This document shows, in pieces, positions 42,263 through 51,484 of a stretch of 64,000 bases of DNA (the first letter of the stretch is position 1; each line of letters begins with the position of its first letter). The translations under genes were made by a program, and so were the position numbers. The notes beneath the pieces were generated by a model. It was not told the DNA's origin. It ran no database searches and worked only from the letters and a program-made list of their open reading frames with translations. This DNA comes from Sorangium cellulosum (GTDB lineage: Bacteria; Myxococcota_A; Polyangia; Polyangiales; Polyangiaceae), in the NCBI RefSeq assembly GCF_004135735.1, contig NZ_CP012670.1, positions 1,798,001-1,862,000 on the forward strand, read 5' to 3'.

Positions 42263-43834
42263 TCAGCTCATCTCCAGGAACAGCCGATCCGGGTCCTCCA
42301 GGTACCCGATGATCTCGTACGCGAACGCCGCCCCCACGTGGCCGTCGATGATCCGGTGATCGAACGACAGCGACAGCAGCATCACGTCGCCGATCACGAT
42401 CTGCCCGTCGCGGACCACCGGCTTCTGCTTCATCTGGTGGATCCCCAGGATCGCGACCTCGGGGAAGTTCAGGATCGGCGTCGCGAACAGGCCCCCTTGC
42501 TGGCCGAGCGACGTGATCGTGAACGTCGAGCCGCCGAGATCCTCCGGCCTCACCCGCCCGGACTTCGTGTCCTCGCCGAGCCGCGCGATCTCCCGCGCGA
42601 TGTCGAGCACGCTCCGCCGATCCGCGTCGCGCACGACCGGCACGATGAGGCCGGCCTCCGTCGAGGAGGCGATGCCGATATGATAGCTCTTCTTGACGAC
42701 GATCTCCTGCGTGGCCTCGTCGAAGGTGCTGTTCAGCGTCGGGTGCTTCCTTAGCGCCGCGACCGCGGCCTTCACGAAGAAGGGGAGGAACGTCAGCTTG
42801 ACCCCCGCCTGCTCGGCCAGGGGGCGCAGGCGCGCGCGGCGCTCCTTCAGCGCGGAGACGTCGCACTCCTCGACGAAGGTGAAGTGCGCCGCCGTGTGCT
42901 TCGACCGCGACATCCCCTCGAAGATCCGCTTGCGCACGCCGCGGAGCGGGATGCGCTCGTCGCCCGGCGCCCCGGGCAACCCGCGCTCGCCCTCGCGCCG
43001 GGCCGGCGCGCGCCCGGGGCCGCCCTCGGGAGGCAGCTCGGGGGCCGCGCCCGTCACGCGCTCCGCCGCGCCCGTCACGCGCTCCGCCGCGCGCTCCGCC
43101 CCGCCCTCCACGCGGTCTGCCCCGCCCGCCGCGCCGGCCGCCGGCGCCGTCCCGGGCGCCGCCCCGGCCCTCACGGAGGCCGGCTCGGGCGCCTCCAGCG
43201 CGCGCACGTCGTCCTTCGTCACGCGGCCGCCCGGGCCGGTCGGCGGCACGCGCCGCAGGTCGACCCCGAGGTCGCGCGCCAGCTTGCGCGTCGCCGGCGT
43301 CGCGAGCGGCTTCTCGTTGAAGTACGCCGCCGCGCCGCCGCGCAGGCTGCCGTTCATCCACGCGGCCGGCGCCGGCGCCGCCAGGTTCATCCCCGGCAGG
43401 TCCTCCCGGAGGTCGCCGACCGCCGTCGCCGCCGGCTCCGCCGCGCCGGCCGCCTTCGCCGCGGCGCTCCGCATCCCTGTCCCCGTCGCCGGCGCCCCCG
43501 CGGCCACCGCCCCCGCGGCCGCCGCCGGCGCCCCCGCGGCCGGCGCCCCGACCGCCGTCGCCGCCGCCCCCGCGGCCGCCCCGGCAGGCCGGTCGTCGAG
43601 ATCGAACACCACGAGCACCGAGTGGACCGGGACCACCCCGCCCACCTCGCCCCTCGTCTCGATGACGCGGCCCGCGCGCGGCGACGTGATCGTCACCGTC
43701 GCCTTGTCGGTCATCACCTCGACCATCGGCTGGTCCTCGGCGACCAGGTCGCCCGGCGATACCAGCCAGCTCACGATCTCCCCCTCCGTGACACCCTCGC
43801 CGATGTCCGGAAGCCTGAACTCGTACTTGCCCAT
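42263..43834 (-). CDS. bkdB: Branched-chain 2-oxoacid dehydrogenase E2 (lipoyl acyltransferase)
   Basis: 523 residues. N-terminal lipoyl domain with the lipoylated Lys in VEVMTDKATVTI (near residue 44). Then a long Ala/Pro linker and the peripheral-subunit-binding domain (ATPATRKLARDLGVDL, GPGGRVTKDDV). The catalytic acyltransferase domain begins at IPLRGVRKRIFEGM and ends with the active-site SFDHRIIDGHVGAAF. E2 transfers the acyl group from the E1-bound intermediate to CoA. It follows the E1beta gene by 4 bases, in the order E1alpha, E1beta, E2. The lipoyl group is probably supplied by LipA, encoded 3.5 kb upstream. No E3 gene is present here. In myxobacteria this complex also supplies branched fatty-acid starters. 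Confidence 0.9.
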   Translation of the reverse strand: MGKYEFRLPDIGEGVTEGEIVSWLVSPGDLVAEDQPMVEVMTDKATVTITSPRAGRVIETRGEVGGVVPVHSVLVVFDLDDRPAGAAAGAAATAVGAPAAGAPAAAAGAVAAGAPATGTGMRSAAAKAAGAAEPAATAVGDLREDLPGMNLAAPAPAAWMNGSLRGGAAAYFNEKPLATPATRKLARDLGVDLRRVPPTGPGGRVTKDDVRALEAPEPASVRAGAAPGTAPAAGAAGGADRVEGGAERAAERVTGAAERVTGAAPELPPEGGPGRAPARREGERGLPGAPGDERIPLRGVRKRIFEGMSRSKHTAAHFTFVEECDVSALKERRARLRPLAEQAGVKLTFLPFFVKAAVAALRKHPTLNSTFDEATQEIVVKKSYHIGIASSTEAGLIVPVVRDADRRSVLDIAREIARLGEDTKSGRVRPEDLGGSTFTITSLGQQGGLFATPILNFPEVAILGIHQMKQKPVVRDGQIVIGDVMLLSLSFDHRIIDGHVGAAFAYEIIGYLEDPDRLFLEMS

Positions 43835-43838
43835 CTCG

Positions 43839-44813
43839 TCAGTACCTCGCCGTCTCGAGGATCGCCGGAAGGATACGATGCGAGAGCGGGAGGTACTCGT
43901 TCTCGAGCGTGTAGGGGAACGGGGTGTCGAAGCCGGTGACCCGCACCGGCGGCGCCTCCAGGTGCAGGAACGCCTTCTCGTTCACCAGCGTGACGAGCTC
44001 GGCCCCGAGGCCGCACGTCCTCGGCGCCTCGTGCACCACGATGAACCGGCCGGTCCGCTTCACCGACTCGATGACCGTCTCGATGTCGAGCGGCCACAGC
44101 GTCCGCAGATCGATGACCTCGCACTCGATGCCCTGCGCGGCCGCCTGGTTCGCCGCGTCGAGCGCCTCGTAGAGCATCGCCCCCCAGACGACCAGCGTCA
44201 CGTGCCAGCCCGGACGGACGACCTTCGCCTTGCCGAGCGGGACCGTGAACTCGCCCTCCGGGACGTCGCCCTTCGCCGCGCGGTAGATGCGCTTCGGCTC
44301 GAAGAAGAGCACCGGATCCGGGTCCCGGATCGACGAGAGGAGCAGCCCCTTCGCGTCCGCCGGGTTCGACGGGCACACCACCTTGAGGCCCGCCACGTGG
44401 ATGAACTGCGACTCGGGCGACTGCGAGTGGTAGTGGCCGCCGCGGATGCCGCCGCCCACCGGCGTGCGGATGACGAGCTTCGACGGGTACTCGCCGCCGG
44501 AGCGGTAACGGTACTTCGCCAGCTCCGACACGATCTGGTCGTACGCGGGATAGATGAAATCCGCGAACTGGATCTCCGGGATCGGCACGAGCCCGTAGAG
44601 CGCCATGCCGATCGCCGTCCCGACGATCCCGGCCTCCGAGAGCGGCGTGTCGATCACGCGGTCGTCCCCGAACTCGTCGAACAGGCCCTGGGTCACGCGG
44701 AACACGCCGCCGACCTTGCCGACATCCTCGCCGAGCACGACGACCCGCGCGTCCCGCCGCATCTCGTGGCGTAGCGCGTCGTTGATCGCCTGGACCATGT
44801 TCATCTGAGGCAT
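43839..44813 (-). CDS. bkdA2: Branched-chain 2-oxoacid dehydrogenase E1 beta subunit
   Basis: 324 residues from ATG 44813, the usual length; longer upstream frames are non-coding. Starts with PQMNMVQAINDALRHEM and the cofactor-domain motif VVLGEDVGKVGGVFRVTQGL. It continues with DTPLSEAGIVGTAIGMALYG and FADFIYPAYDQIVSELAKYR, and ends with the C-terminal LRTLWPLDIETVIESVKRTGR. It forms the alpha2beta2 thiamine-diphosphate decarboxylase with the gene upstream. About 180 bases separate it from the E1alpha stop; that gap has GC-rich self-complementary stretches but no gene. Assignment is firm for the 2-oxoacid E1beta family; branched-chain specificity rests on the E1alpha sequence. Confidence 0.9.
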   Translation of the reverse strand: MPQMNMVQAINDALRHEMRRDARVVVLGEDVGKVGGVFRVTQGLFDEFGDDRVIDTPLSEAGIVGTAIGMALYGLVPIPEIQFADFIYPAYDQIVSELAKYRYRSGGEYPSKLVIRTPVGGGIRGGHYHSQSPESQFIHVAGLKVVCPSNPADAKGLLLSSIRDPDPVLFFEPKRIYRAAKGDVPEGEFTVPLGKAKVVRPGWHVTLVVWGAMLYEALDAANQAAAQGIECEVIDLRTLWPLDIETVIESVKRTGRFIVVHEAPRTCGLGAELVTLVNEKAFLHLEAPPVRVTGFDTPFPYTLENEYLPLSHRILPAILETARY

Positions 44814-44991
44814 GCTCTTCGTCTCCGTCTCTCGGCCAGGGGTGGAAGCGCACACAGAACGGGCGCCCCCGCTCCCCTGGACACCCCCATCGCTCGCGGG
44901 CGGCGGCGCCACCCCGGCCGCTCCGACCGCCGCCCGGCGCGCCGCCCCGAAGGCGGCGACGCCCCCCCACACGCCGCGCCCGCGCGCGGCG

Positions 44992-46182
44992 CTAGTGGCC
45001 GCCGTGGCCCCTCGGCCTCGGCCCCGCCTTGAGCTGCTCCCGCTGCTCGACGAGGTGCCAGGGCGGCTCCGCGTAGACATCCTCGAACATCGAGTCGAGC
45101 GGCGGCGGCGGCGTCTTCTCCGCGACCGCGACGCACGCCTTCACCTCCGCGTCGACCGCCGCCTCGATCTCGCGATCCTGCGCCTCGGTCCAGCCCGCGG
45201 CGCGCTCCAGGTGCCGCCGCAGCCGCTCTATCGGGTCGAGCCGACGCCACGGCTCGAGCCACGCGTCCGGGCGGTACGCCTTGGGATCGTCGCTCGTCGA
45301 GTGGCCCGACAGGCGGTACGTCATCGCCTCGATGAGCGTCGCCCCCTCGCCCCGCGCGGCGCGCTCCACCGCGTCGCGCGTCACCTTCACCACGGCGAAC
45401 AGGTCGTTGCCGTCCACCCGCACCCCGGGGACGCCGTACGCGACGCCCTTGCACGCGAACGTGGGGCTCGCGGTCTGCCGCTCGGTCGGCACGCTGATCG
45501 CCCAGCCGTTGTTGCGGCAGAAGAAGACGACCGGCGCCTTGTACACGCCCGCGAAGTTCAGGCCGCTGTGGAAATCCGACGAGCTCGTCGCGCCGTCGCC
45601 GAAGTAGACCAGCGTGGCGAGGTCGTCGCGCTTGAGCTTCGCGGCCCACGCGAACCCCACGGCCTGCGTGATCTGCGTGCCGATCGGCGAGCTCACCGAC
45701 CCGAAGCGCCCCGCGCGGTAGGTGTAGTGGTCCGGCATCTGCCGCCCCTTCACCGTGTCGTTCGCGTTTCCGAACATGTTGTCGATGTACCGCTGGAGCG
45801 GCAGCCCTCGCCAGAGCGCGGCCCCGAACTCGCGGTAGCACGGGAAGAGCCAGTCCTGCGGCCGCATCGCCGAGGCGCTGCCGAGGACCGCCGCCTCCTC
45901 GCCGAGCGAGCCGATGTGGAACCCGATGCGCCCCTGCCGCTGCAGCGCCACGAGGCGCTCGTCGAGCTGGCGGACGCGCAGCATCGCCTTGTAGAGGGTG
46001 ATCACCTCCGACGGGGCGAGCTTCGGATCGTGCGCGGGATCGAGCGAGCCGTCGTCGCGCAGGACCTTGATGACGTCGTCGGCGCACGTGTCGAGCGGGT
46101 GCCGGGCGACGGCGGCCTGCGGCTCCAGGCTGGCCCCTGAGGCGGTCGGCGGGCGGTCGGTGGAGTACGTCGCGGTGCTCAT
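44992..46182 (-). CDS. bkdA1: Branched-chain 2-oxoacid dehydrogenase E1 alpha subunit
   Basis: About 396 residues from ATG 46182; GTG 46197 is an alternative. Thiamine-diphosphate enzyme: RQGRIGFHIGSLGEEAAVLG, QDWLFPCYREFGAALWRG, and the diphosphate/Mg2+ motif FGDGATSSSDFHSGLNFAGV leading to RNNGWAISVP. Then VDGNDLFAVVKVT and the phosphorylation-loop-like RLSGHSTSDDPKAY, which is the branched-chain rather than the pyruvate type. It decarboxylates 2-oxo acids of valine, leucine and isoleucine and passes the acyl group to E2. First gene of the operon; the 190 bases upstream should hold the promoter, but I see no clear operator. Confidence 0.9.
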   Translation of the reverse strand: MSTATYSTDRPPTASGASLEPQAAVARHPLDTCADDVIKVLRDDGSLDPAHDPKLAPSEVITLYKAMLRVRQLDERLVALQRQGRIGFHIGSLGEEAAVLGSASAMRPQDWLFPCYREFGAALWRGLPLQRYIDNMFGNANDTVKGRQMPDHYTYRAGRFGSVSSPIGTQITQAVGFAWAAKLKRDDLATLVYFGDGATSSSDFHSGLNFAGVYKAPVVFFCRNNGWAISVPTERQTASPTFACKGVAYGVPGVRVDGNDLFAVVKVTRDAVERAARGEGATLIEAMTYRLSGHSTSDDPKAYRPDAWLEPWRRLDPIERLRRHLERAAGWTEAQDREIEAAVDAEVKACVAVAEKTPPPPLDSMFEDVYAEPPWHLVEQREQLKAGPRPRGHGGH

Positions 46183-46391
46183 CGGCTCGCGGGACACTAA
46201 TCAAAGGCGCTGCCCGAGACCAGTGCCGAGACGCGGAGGTCGCTCATTCGCTCCCCGCGTGACGTCGACCCGTCGCGGCGCGCGGCGCCGCTCGCCCGGC
46301 GCGCCGCGGCGAGTCATCGCGCGCCGTCGGGGGGGCCGCGCGCCTCGTCGCGCCTGGCGCGTGGCCGCGCGCCGCGGGGCAGACGTCCCGG

Positions 46392-46961
46392 CTATCCCTT
46401 CGCCAGCTCGGCCGCCTGCGCGAGCGCGTCGTCGACCGCGGCCGCGTCGAGCTTGAACCCGCGCGCGAGCTGCTCCAGCACGCCGCGCTCCTTCTCGCTC
46501 ACGCCGCCGGTGGCGTGCGCCATGAACGCCGCGACGCGGAGCACCTCGCGCTGGTGCTCGGTCCGCGCGATCGTGCGGGCGACCATGCCGACGCGCTTCT
46601 CCATCCCGTCGTCGGCGAGCATCTCGCGCAGGTCGGCGAGGAGCGCCTCGATCTGCTTCTCGTGGACGAGGTCATGGCAGGCGCTCACGACGGCGGCCTG
46701 GAAGCGCTTGCGCTCCGCATCGCCGAAGCTGCCGCCGGCGTTCGCGACGAGGAACGCGGCCTCGATGATCGACTCGAACAGCGCCACGGCGGCGGGGTCG
46801 AAGCCGGTGGGCATCGTGATGTCCTCGATCGGCGGGCGCGCGCTGTACGCCCTCGCCGCCTGGGTGAGGATCGAGGCCACATGGGTGCGGGACGCGTCCG
46901 AGCCGGAGCGCGGGGCGCCGGGAGCGACGCCGCCGGGACGCCTGTCGATGGGAGCGGGCAT
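46392..46961 (-). CDS. TerB-like domain protein
   Basis: 189 residues from ATG 46961, with AGGAGGG 12-14 bases upstream. Residues 50-185 form an all-helical domain like the TerB/tellurite-resistance fold: ALFESIIEAAFLVANAGGSF, DAERKRFQAAVVSACHDLV, VGMVARTIARTEHQREVL, HATGGVSEKERGVLEQLARGF. Acidic residues such as the SFGDAE and GVSEKE sites may bind metal. TerB-like proteins act in stress and envelope processes, but most single-domain ones, as here, have no known role. No ter cluster is present. The N-terminal 45 residues look disordered. Confidence 0.65.
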   Translation of the reverse strand: MPAPIDRRPGGVAPGAPRSGSDASRTHVASILTQAARAYSARPPIEDITMPTGFDPAAVALFESIIEAAFLVANAGGSFGDAERKRFQAAVVSACHDLVHEKQIEALLADLREMLADDGMEKRVGMVARTIARTEHQREVLRVAAFMAHATGGVSEKERGVLEQLARGFKLDAAAVDDALAQAAELAKG

Positions 46962-47172
46962 CGTGCTGTCTGACCCTCCTAAACCGTGGCCACGCTCGGC
47001 CAGCCGCCGGGAAGCGTCAAGGCGCTTGCATCCGCGCGCACGGCGCCCCGCCCGGATCGCCCCCCCGGCCCCCCCCCGCCCCCCCGGCCCCCCCCGCAAC
47101 GCAGCGATTTTACTCACCATCACCCCCTCCCGGTCCGCGCCCCCGGTGCGCTCCCCGATCCACACCCCCCCC
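46962..47172. other. Gap with a poly-C/G-rich tract
   Basis: The stretch at about 47057-47100 is almost only C with a few G, with runs of 7-10 C. It is a likely site of length variation or sequencing error. No gene is seen between the TerB-like gene and the palindrome that begins at 47173. Confidence 0.4.
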
Positions 47173-47299
47173 AGAGCGGCGGTCACCCGCACAGGAGACG
47201 GGCCCAGATCGGCGTTTTCGGCGCGCAGGCGTACTCACGTACGCCGAGCACCGAAAACGTCGAGATGGGCCCGTATCCGAAGCGGGTGACCGCCGCTCT
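47173..47299. repeat. 127-bp imperfect palindrome at the 3' end of lipA
   Basis: AGAGCGGCGGTCACCCGC at 47173-47190 is exactly complementary to 47282-47299. Further in, CGGGCCCA, CGTTTTCGG and GGCGTAC blocks pair with few mismatches, so almost the whole 127 bases can fold into one long stem with the apex near GTACTCACGTAC. The right end overlaps the lipA stop codon. It could be a factor-independent terminator or a mobile palindromic unit. Confidence 0.8.
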
Positions 47300-48413
47300 A
47301 GCGGCGGATGAGGGAGGACGCCGGCACGAGGCGGGGGGCGCTGGCCGGCGGGGCCTCGGTCGGGTCGAGCTCGGCGGAGATGCGGGCGGCCTCGCGCCGG
47401 GCCACGGCGAGGCGCTCCTCGAGGAGCGCCTCGACGCGCGCCGCGGCCGCGTCGCCCGCCGCGGCGGAGGCGGGCTGCTGCGCCGCGCCGTCGCTCCGGT
47501 CGATCAGGCTGCGGACGAAGACCTCGGCCGCCTTGTAGCTCGAGCGCACGAGCGGCGCGCTCGCGGCGTAGAGGAAGCCCATCTCGAGCGCCGCCCGCTC
47601 GAACGCGGCGAACGCCTCGGGCTCGACGAAGCGCTGCACGGGCGCGTGCTTCGGCGTCGGGCGGAGGTACTGGCCGAGGGTCACGATGTCCACCCCGGCC
47701 GCGCGCAGGTCGCGCAGCGCCTCCAGCACCTCGTCGTCGGTCTCGCCGATGCCGACCATGATCGAGCTCTTGGTGAGCCGCCGCGGCGCCGGCGCGCCGC
47801 GCTCCGCCGCGTCCGCGGCGAGGCGCCGCTGCCGCTCCTTCGCGCGCCGCAGCACGGCGAGCGACTGATCGTAGCTCGACCGGACGTCGCGGATGGCGCG
47901 GGTGAGGCGGCGGACGACCTCGACGTTGTGGGCGAACACGTCGGGCCCGGCGTCGACGACGGCGTCGACGGCGCTCATGTGCCCCTGGAAATCGCCGACC
48001 AGGGTCTCGATGAGCAGGTCGGGGCGGAGCGCGTGCAGGCGGTGGACCGTGCGGGCGACGTGATCGGCGCCGCCGTCGAGCAGGTCGTCGCGGTTGACCA
48101 TGGTCATCACGACGTACTGGAGCTCGAGCCGGGCGATGGCGCGGGCCACGTGCTCCGGCTCGCGGACGTCGACCGCGCCGCGCGGGTCGCCGGTCGTGAC
48201 CGCGCAGAAGCGGCAGCCGCGCGTGCACACGTCGCCGAGGAGCATCACGGTCGCGGTCCCCTCGCGCCAGCACTCGCCGACGTTCGGGCAGCGCGCCTCC
48301 TCGCAGACCGTGTGGAGATCGAGCTTGCGGAACGTCTCCTTGAGGTGGTGGTAGGTGTCGCCGCCGGGGACGCGGACCTTGAGCCACTCGGGCTTGGGCG
48401 AGAGCTGCGCCAT
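47298..48413 (-). CDS. lipA: Lipoyl synthase LipA
   Basis: 371 residues. Radical SAM enzyme that inserts two sulfurs into protein-bound octanoyl groups to make lipoate. Both iron-sulfur motifs are present: the auxiliary cluster CEEARCPNVGEC (C-x4-C-x5-C) and the SAM cluster CTRGCRFC (C-x3-C-x2-C). Other family marks are VVMTMVNRDDLLDGGADH, FAHNVEVVRRLTRAIRD and TKSSIMVGIGETDDEV, with LGQYLRPTPKHAPVQRFV near the end. Standard LipA is about 290-320 residues; this one has about 60 extra C-terminal residues, partly helical and Ala/Glu-rich, after the usual RSSYKAAE. It is near the E2 gene that needs its product. lipB is not seen. Confidence 0.95.
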   Translation of the reverse strand: MAQLSPKPEWLKVRVPGGDTYHHLKETFRKLDLHTVCEEARCPNVGECWREGTATVMLLGDVCTRGCRFCAVTTGDPRGAVDVREPEHVARAIARLELQYVVMTMVNRDDLLDGGADHVARTVHRLHALRPDLLIETLVGDFQGHMSAVDAVVDAGPDVFAHNVEVVRRLTRAIRDVRSSYDQSLAVLRRAKERQRRLAADAAERGAPAPRRLTKSSIMVGIGETDDEVLEALRDLRAAGVDIVTLGQYLRPTPKHAPVQRFVEPEAFAAFERAALEMGFLYAASAPLVRSSYKAAEVFVRSLIDRSDGAAQQPASAAAGDAAAARVEALLEERLAVARREAARISAELDPTEAPPASAPRLVPASSLIRR

Positions 48414-48440
48414 CGCGCCTGTCCTTAGCCCATGCGGCGC

Positions 48441-49601
48441 CTAGGCGGAAGGCGGGACGGAGCGGCAGATCTCGCGCGGCGACAGCTTGCCGCGCTCCGT
48501 GAAGACGGCGGTGACGAGCTCGGCGGGGGTCACGTCGAAGGCCGGGTGGCGGGCGGGCACCCCGGCGGGGAGGATGCGGCGGCCGCCCACGACCGCGACC
48601 TCGTCGCTGCTCCGCTCCTCGATCGGGATCGAGGCGCCGCTCTCGGTCGCCAGATCGATCGTGCTCCACGGGGCGGCCACGTAGAACGGGACGCCGTGGT
48701 GGCGCGCCAGGCAGGCGAGGCCGTAGGTGCCGATCTTGTTCGCGACGTCGCCGTTCCGCGCGATGCGGTCGGCGCCGACGACGACGGCGCCGATCTCGCC
48801 CTTCTGCATGAACCACGCGGCCATCGAGTCGGAGATCACCTCGACGGGCACGCCGTCGCGCTGGAGCTCCCACGCCGTCAGGCGGGCGCCCTGCAGGTAC
48901 GGGCGGGTCTCGCACGCGAGCACGCGGAGCGACTTGCCCTCGTCGATGGCGGCGCGGATGACGCCGAGCGCCGTGCCGTAGCCGCCGGTCGCGAGCGCGC
49001 CGGCGTTGCAGTGGGTGAGGATCGTGCCCGACTCGGGCAGGCGGGCCGCGCCGGTGCGGCCCATCTGGCGGCAGGCGGCGACGTCCTCGCGGTGGATGGC
49101 GCGCGCGAGCTCGGCGAGGTCGCGCGCGCGCTCCTCGCCGCGCCGGGCGGCGTGCTCCAGGGCCGTGGCGACCGCGCGCCGCACCGCCCACCCGAGGTTC
49201 ACGGCGGTGGGCCGGGCGCTGGCGAGGCGCTCCGCCGCGGCCCGGAGGGCGGCGACGTACTCGGCGGCGCCCTCGTTCCGGGCGGCGCGCGCGGCGAGCG
49301 CCATCCCGTACGCGGCGGCGATGCCGATCGCGGGGGCGCCGCGGATCACCATCGCGCGGATCGCCTCGGCGACGCCGGCGACGTCGGTCACGGTGACGTA
49401 GCGCTCGCGCTCGGGCAGATCGCGCTGATCGAGGAGGAACACGCGGTCGTCGCCCTGCGCGAGCTCGACGGCGGAGTACTCGGCGCCGGAGAGCGCGGCG
49501 GCCGGCGCCCAGGGGGGCAGGGGGCGCGCGCCGTCGCCGCGCGCCTGGGCGCCGTCGCCGCCCGCCTGGGACTTCGGTTCTGCATCGGAGCTCGTGCTCA
49601 T
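48441..49601 (-). CDS. mtnA: Methylthioribose-1-phosphate isomerase MtnA
   Basis: 386 residues with a 35-residue low-complexity N-terminal extension before the family start. eIF2B-alpha-like isomerase that converts methylthioribose-1-phosphate to methylthioribulose-1-phosphate, the substrate of MtnB at 403-1032. Marks are [40 protein letters not shown] with the catalytic Cys, [16 protein letters not shown], and [20 protein letters not shown] with the catalytic Asp. It ends with [19 protein letters not shown]. The gene starts directly after the stop of the small gene at 49602, so the two are co-translated. Confidence 0.95.
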   Translation of the reverse strand: MSTSSDAEPKSQAGGDGAQARGDGARPLPPWAPAAALSGAEYSAVELAQGDDRVFLLDQRDLPERERYVTVTDVAGVAEAIRAMVIRGAPAIGIAAAYGMALAARAARNEGAAEYVAALRAAAERLASARPTAVNLGWAVRRAVATALEHAARRGEERARDLAELARAIHREDVAACRQMGRTGAARLPESGTILTHCNAGALATGGYGTALGVIRAAIDEGKSLRVLACETRPYLQGARLTAWELQRDGVPVEVISDSMAAWFMQKGEIGAVVVGADRIARNGDVANKIGTYGLACLARHHGVPFYVAAPWSTIDLATESGASIPIEERSSDEVAVVGGRRILPAGVPARHPAFDVTPAELVTAVFTERGKLSPREICRSVPPSA

Positions 49602-49931
49602 TCAGCGCCTCCCGTTCGAGCGCGAGGGCGCTCCCTCGGCCCCCGCGTCCGCCCTCGACCCCTCGCCGCTCGCGGCGAGGCGGCCGCGGATCTCCTCGGC
49701 GACGGTCGCGAAATCCTCGGCCGCGTCGGCCTTCCGGTCCGCGAGGTAGGCGCGGAGCGCGTGCGCGGCGAGCAGCGCCAGGCTGGCGTTGATCCCGCGC
49801 GACGTGAGCGCGGCGATGACGTCGCCGTTCTTGAGCAGCGTCTCCAGGTCGTCGAAGACCGCGGCGAGCTCGGGCCCGGGATCGATGCCGCCGACCGCGC
49901 CGGGGCGCGCCTTCTCGTCGTCGCCGCTCAC
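49602..49931 (-). CDS. Small conserved hypothetical protein coupled to mtnA
   Basis: 109 residues. The stop is directly adjacent to the mtnA start and the gene follows the SDR stop by 10 bases, so SDR, this gene and mtnA form one unit. The central part is helical (LAAVFDDLETLLKNGDVIAA, GINASLALLAAHALRAYLAD), the ends are charged and probably disordered. No family recognised and no catalytic motif seen. The operon position suggests a cytoplasmic accessory role. Confidence 0.6.
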   Translation of the reverse strand: MSGDDEKARPGAVGGIDPGPELAAVFDDLETLLKNGDVIAALTSRGINASLALLAAHALRAYLADRKADAAEDFATVAEEIRGRLAASGEGSRADAGAEGAPSRSNGRR

Positions 49932-49941
49932 GTCCTCAACC

Positions 49942-50781
49942 TCACTTCCTGGTCGTCGTCGCCGTGGGGATCGCGGAGAAGGGGAAGTGCGGCGGCTCGA
50001 CGCCCGGCACGCACTGGTACCTGGAGAAGTCGGTGACGCCCTCCTCGCGGAGCAGCGCCTCGTCGATCCACGCCTTGCCGCGCCGGGCCGACGGCTCGCG
50101 CGACAGCAGCGCGAGCGTCGCGTCGGCGAGGATGTCCGCCTTGCGCCAGAGCTCCGGGCCGCCGAGGCCGAAGTTGATGGTCGCGTAGCTCTCGATGGCC
50201 GTGGCGGGCCAGAGGGCGTGGGCCGTGACGTTGTGGTCCGCGTACTCCTCGGCGATGGCGTGGGCGATCATGGTCATGCCGAACTTCGAGACCGCGTAGG
50301 CGCCGTGGTGGGCGCAGGCCGAGGCGTCGACGGGGGGCGACATCATGAGGATGTGGCCGTACTTCTGCGCGATCATGTGGGGGAGGACGGCCTGCGCCAG
50401 GGCGAACGACGCGCGCACGTTGATGCCCATGATGAGGTCGAACTTCTTCATGGGCGTGTCGAGGACGTCGGCCCACCAGAGCGCGCCGGCGTTGTTGATG
50501 AGCGCGTCGACGCGCCCGAAGCGCTCGACGGCGGCGGCGACGGCGCCCCTGCACGCCTCGTCGTCGCGCACGTCGAGCTTGACGGGCAGCGCGCGCCGCC
50601 CGAGCGCCTCGACCTCGCGGGCGACGTCGTGGATGGTGCCCGGGAGGCGCGGGTTCTCGGCGACCTCCGTCTTGGCGGCGACGACGATATCGGCCCCTTC
50701 GCGCGCGCAGGCGAGGGCGATGGCCCGGCCGATCCCGCGGGACGCTCCGGTGATGAAGACAACGCGGTCCTTGAGGCGCAT
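49942..50781 (-). CDS. Short-chain dehydrogenase/reductase, HSDL2-like
   Basis: 279 residues. Classical SDR fold: cofactor motif TGASRGIG at residues 11-18, the NNAG motif in LINNAGALWW and the catalytic Tyr-x3-Lys in GAYAVSKFGM. The catalytic Ser is in MMSPPVDASA. The LPGTIHDVAREVEALG insertion after AKTEVAENPR is typical of hydroxysteroid-dehydrogenase-like protein 2. It probably oxidises or reduces a hydroxyacyl or steroid-like substrate with NAD(P); the real substrate is unknown. First gene of the unit with the small protein and mtnA. Confidence 0.85.
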   Translation of the reverse strand: MRLKDRVVFITGASRGIGRAIALACAREGADIVVAAKTEVAENPRLPGTIHDVAREVEALGRRALPVKLDVRDDEACRGAVAAAVERFGRVDALINNAGALWWADVLDTPMKKFDLIMGINVRASFALAQAVLPHMIAQKYGHILMMSPPVDASACAHHGAYAVSKFGMTMIAHAIAEEYADHNVTAHALWPATAIESYATINFGLGGPELWRKADILADATLALLSREPSARRGKAWIDEALLREEGVTDFSRYQCVPGVEPPHFPFSAIPTATTTRK

Positions 50782-50851
50782 GGATGGCGGTCATAGCACA
50801 GGCGCCGGCGCGAGGGCGATCCTCGCGGCCCACGGTCCGGTCGCGGTCGCG

Positions 50852-50935
50852 TGGTCGCGCCGTCGCGCCGTCGCGCCGTCGCGCCGTCGTCTGGTTGCGT
50901 CGGGGTCGCGTCGGGTCGCGTCGGGTCGCGTGATT
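50852..50935. repeat. Short tandem repeats (8-bp GTCGCGCC x4, 10-bp GTCGGGTCGC x3)
   Basis: Two adjacent microsatellite-like arrays upstream of the SDR gene. They lie in the 700-base intergenic region 50782-51484, which otherwise shows no gene. The part at 51120-51250 is less GC-rich and may contain promoters for the SDR unit or for the gene at 51485. Confidence 0.75.
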
Positions 50936-51484
50936 GCGCGGCCATGGCGCCTGGACAGGCTCTGCCGTGGACGTGAGCGAGCGGGCGGCCGCGCCGGGCG
51001 GCCGCGGCCGTGCTGGCAAGGCCGTGCGGGACGATCGCGGTCGTGCCGGCGCGGCTCGATCTCGGGCCTCGGGCCGCGGCCCCCTCCCGGCGCACGGACA
51101 CCCACCCTTCGGCTCAACGGAGATGAGGTGTCCCCCTTGGCGCCTTGTTGAATACCGATCCTCGCTGGAGAAATGCTGTATCGTCGAGTCCTGTGCAGAT
51201 CGGTTCCACGGCTTCTGAAAAGATCCATGGATGAGGCGGCAAATCATGCGCGCTCGCGTCATTCGCCACTGGACATGCTGGCGGTCAGGTGACACCGTGC
51301 TGTGAGCGAATCGAAGGGAGGCGTTGCGCGGCGCTGCCTTGCGCTGGGCGTCACTCCGCCCCCTGAATAACGCTGGTTTCGGGTGGCCTGTCGAGGCGCC
51401 GTGAGCCCCGGTGTGTCCGCCGGCGCGAGCCGCGGCGTCGCGCGGGCCGCGCTTGAGCAGGCTTATACATTAAGGAGCATGTCT

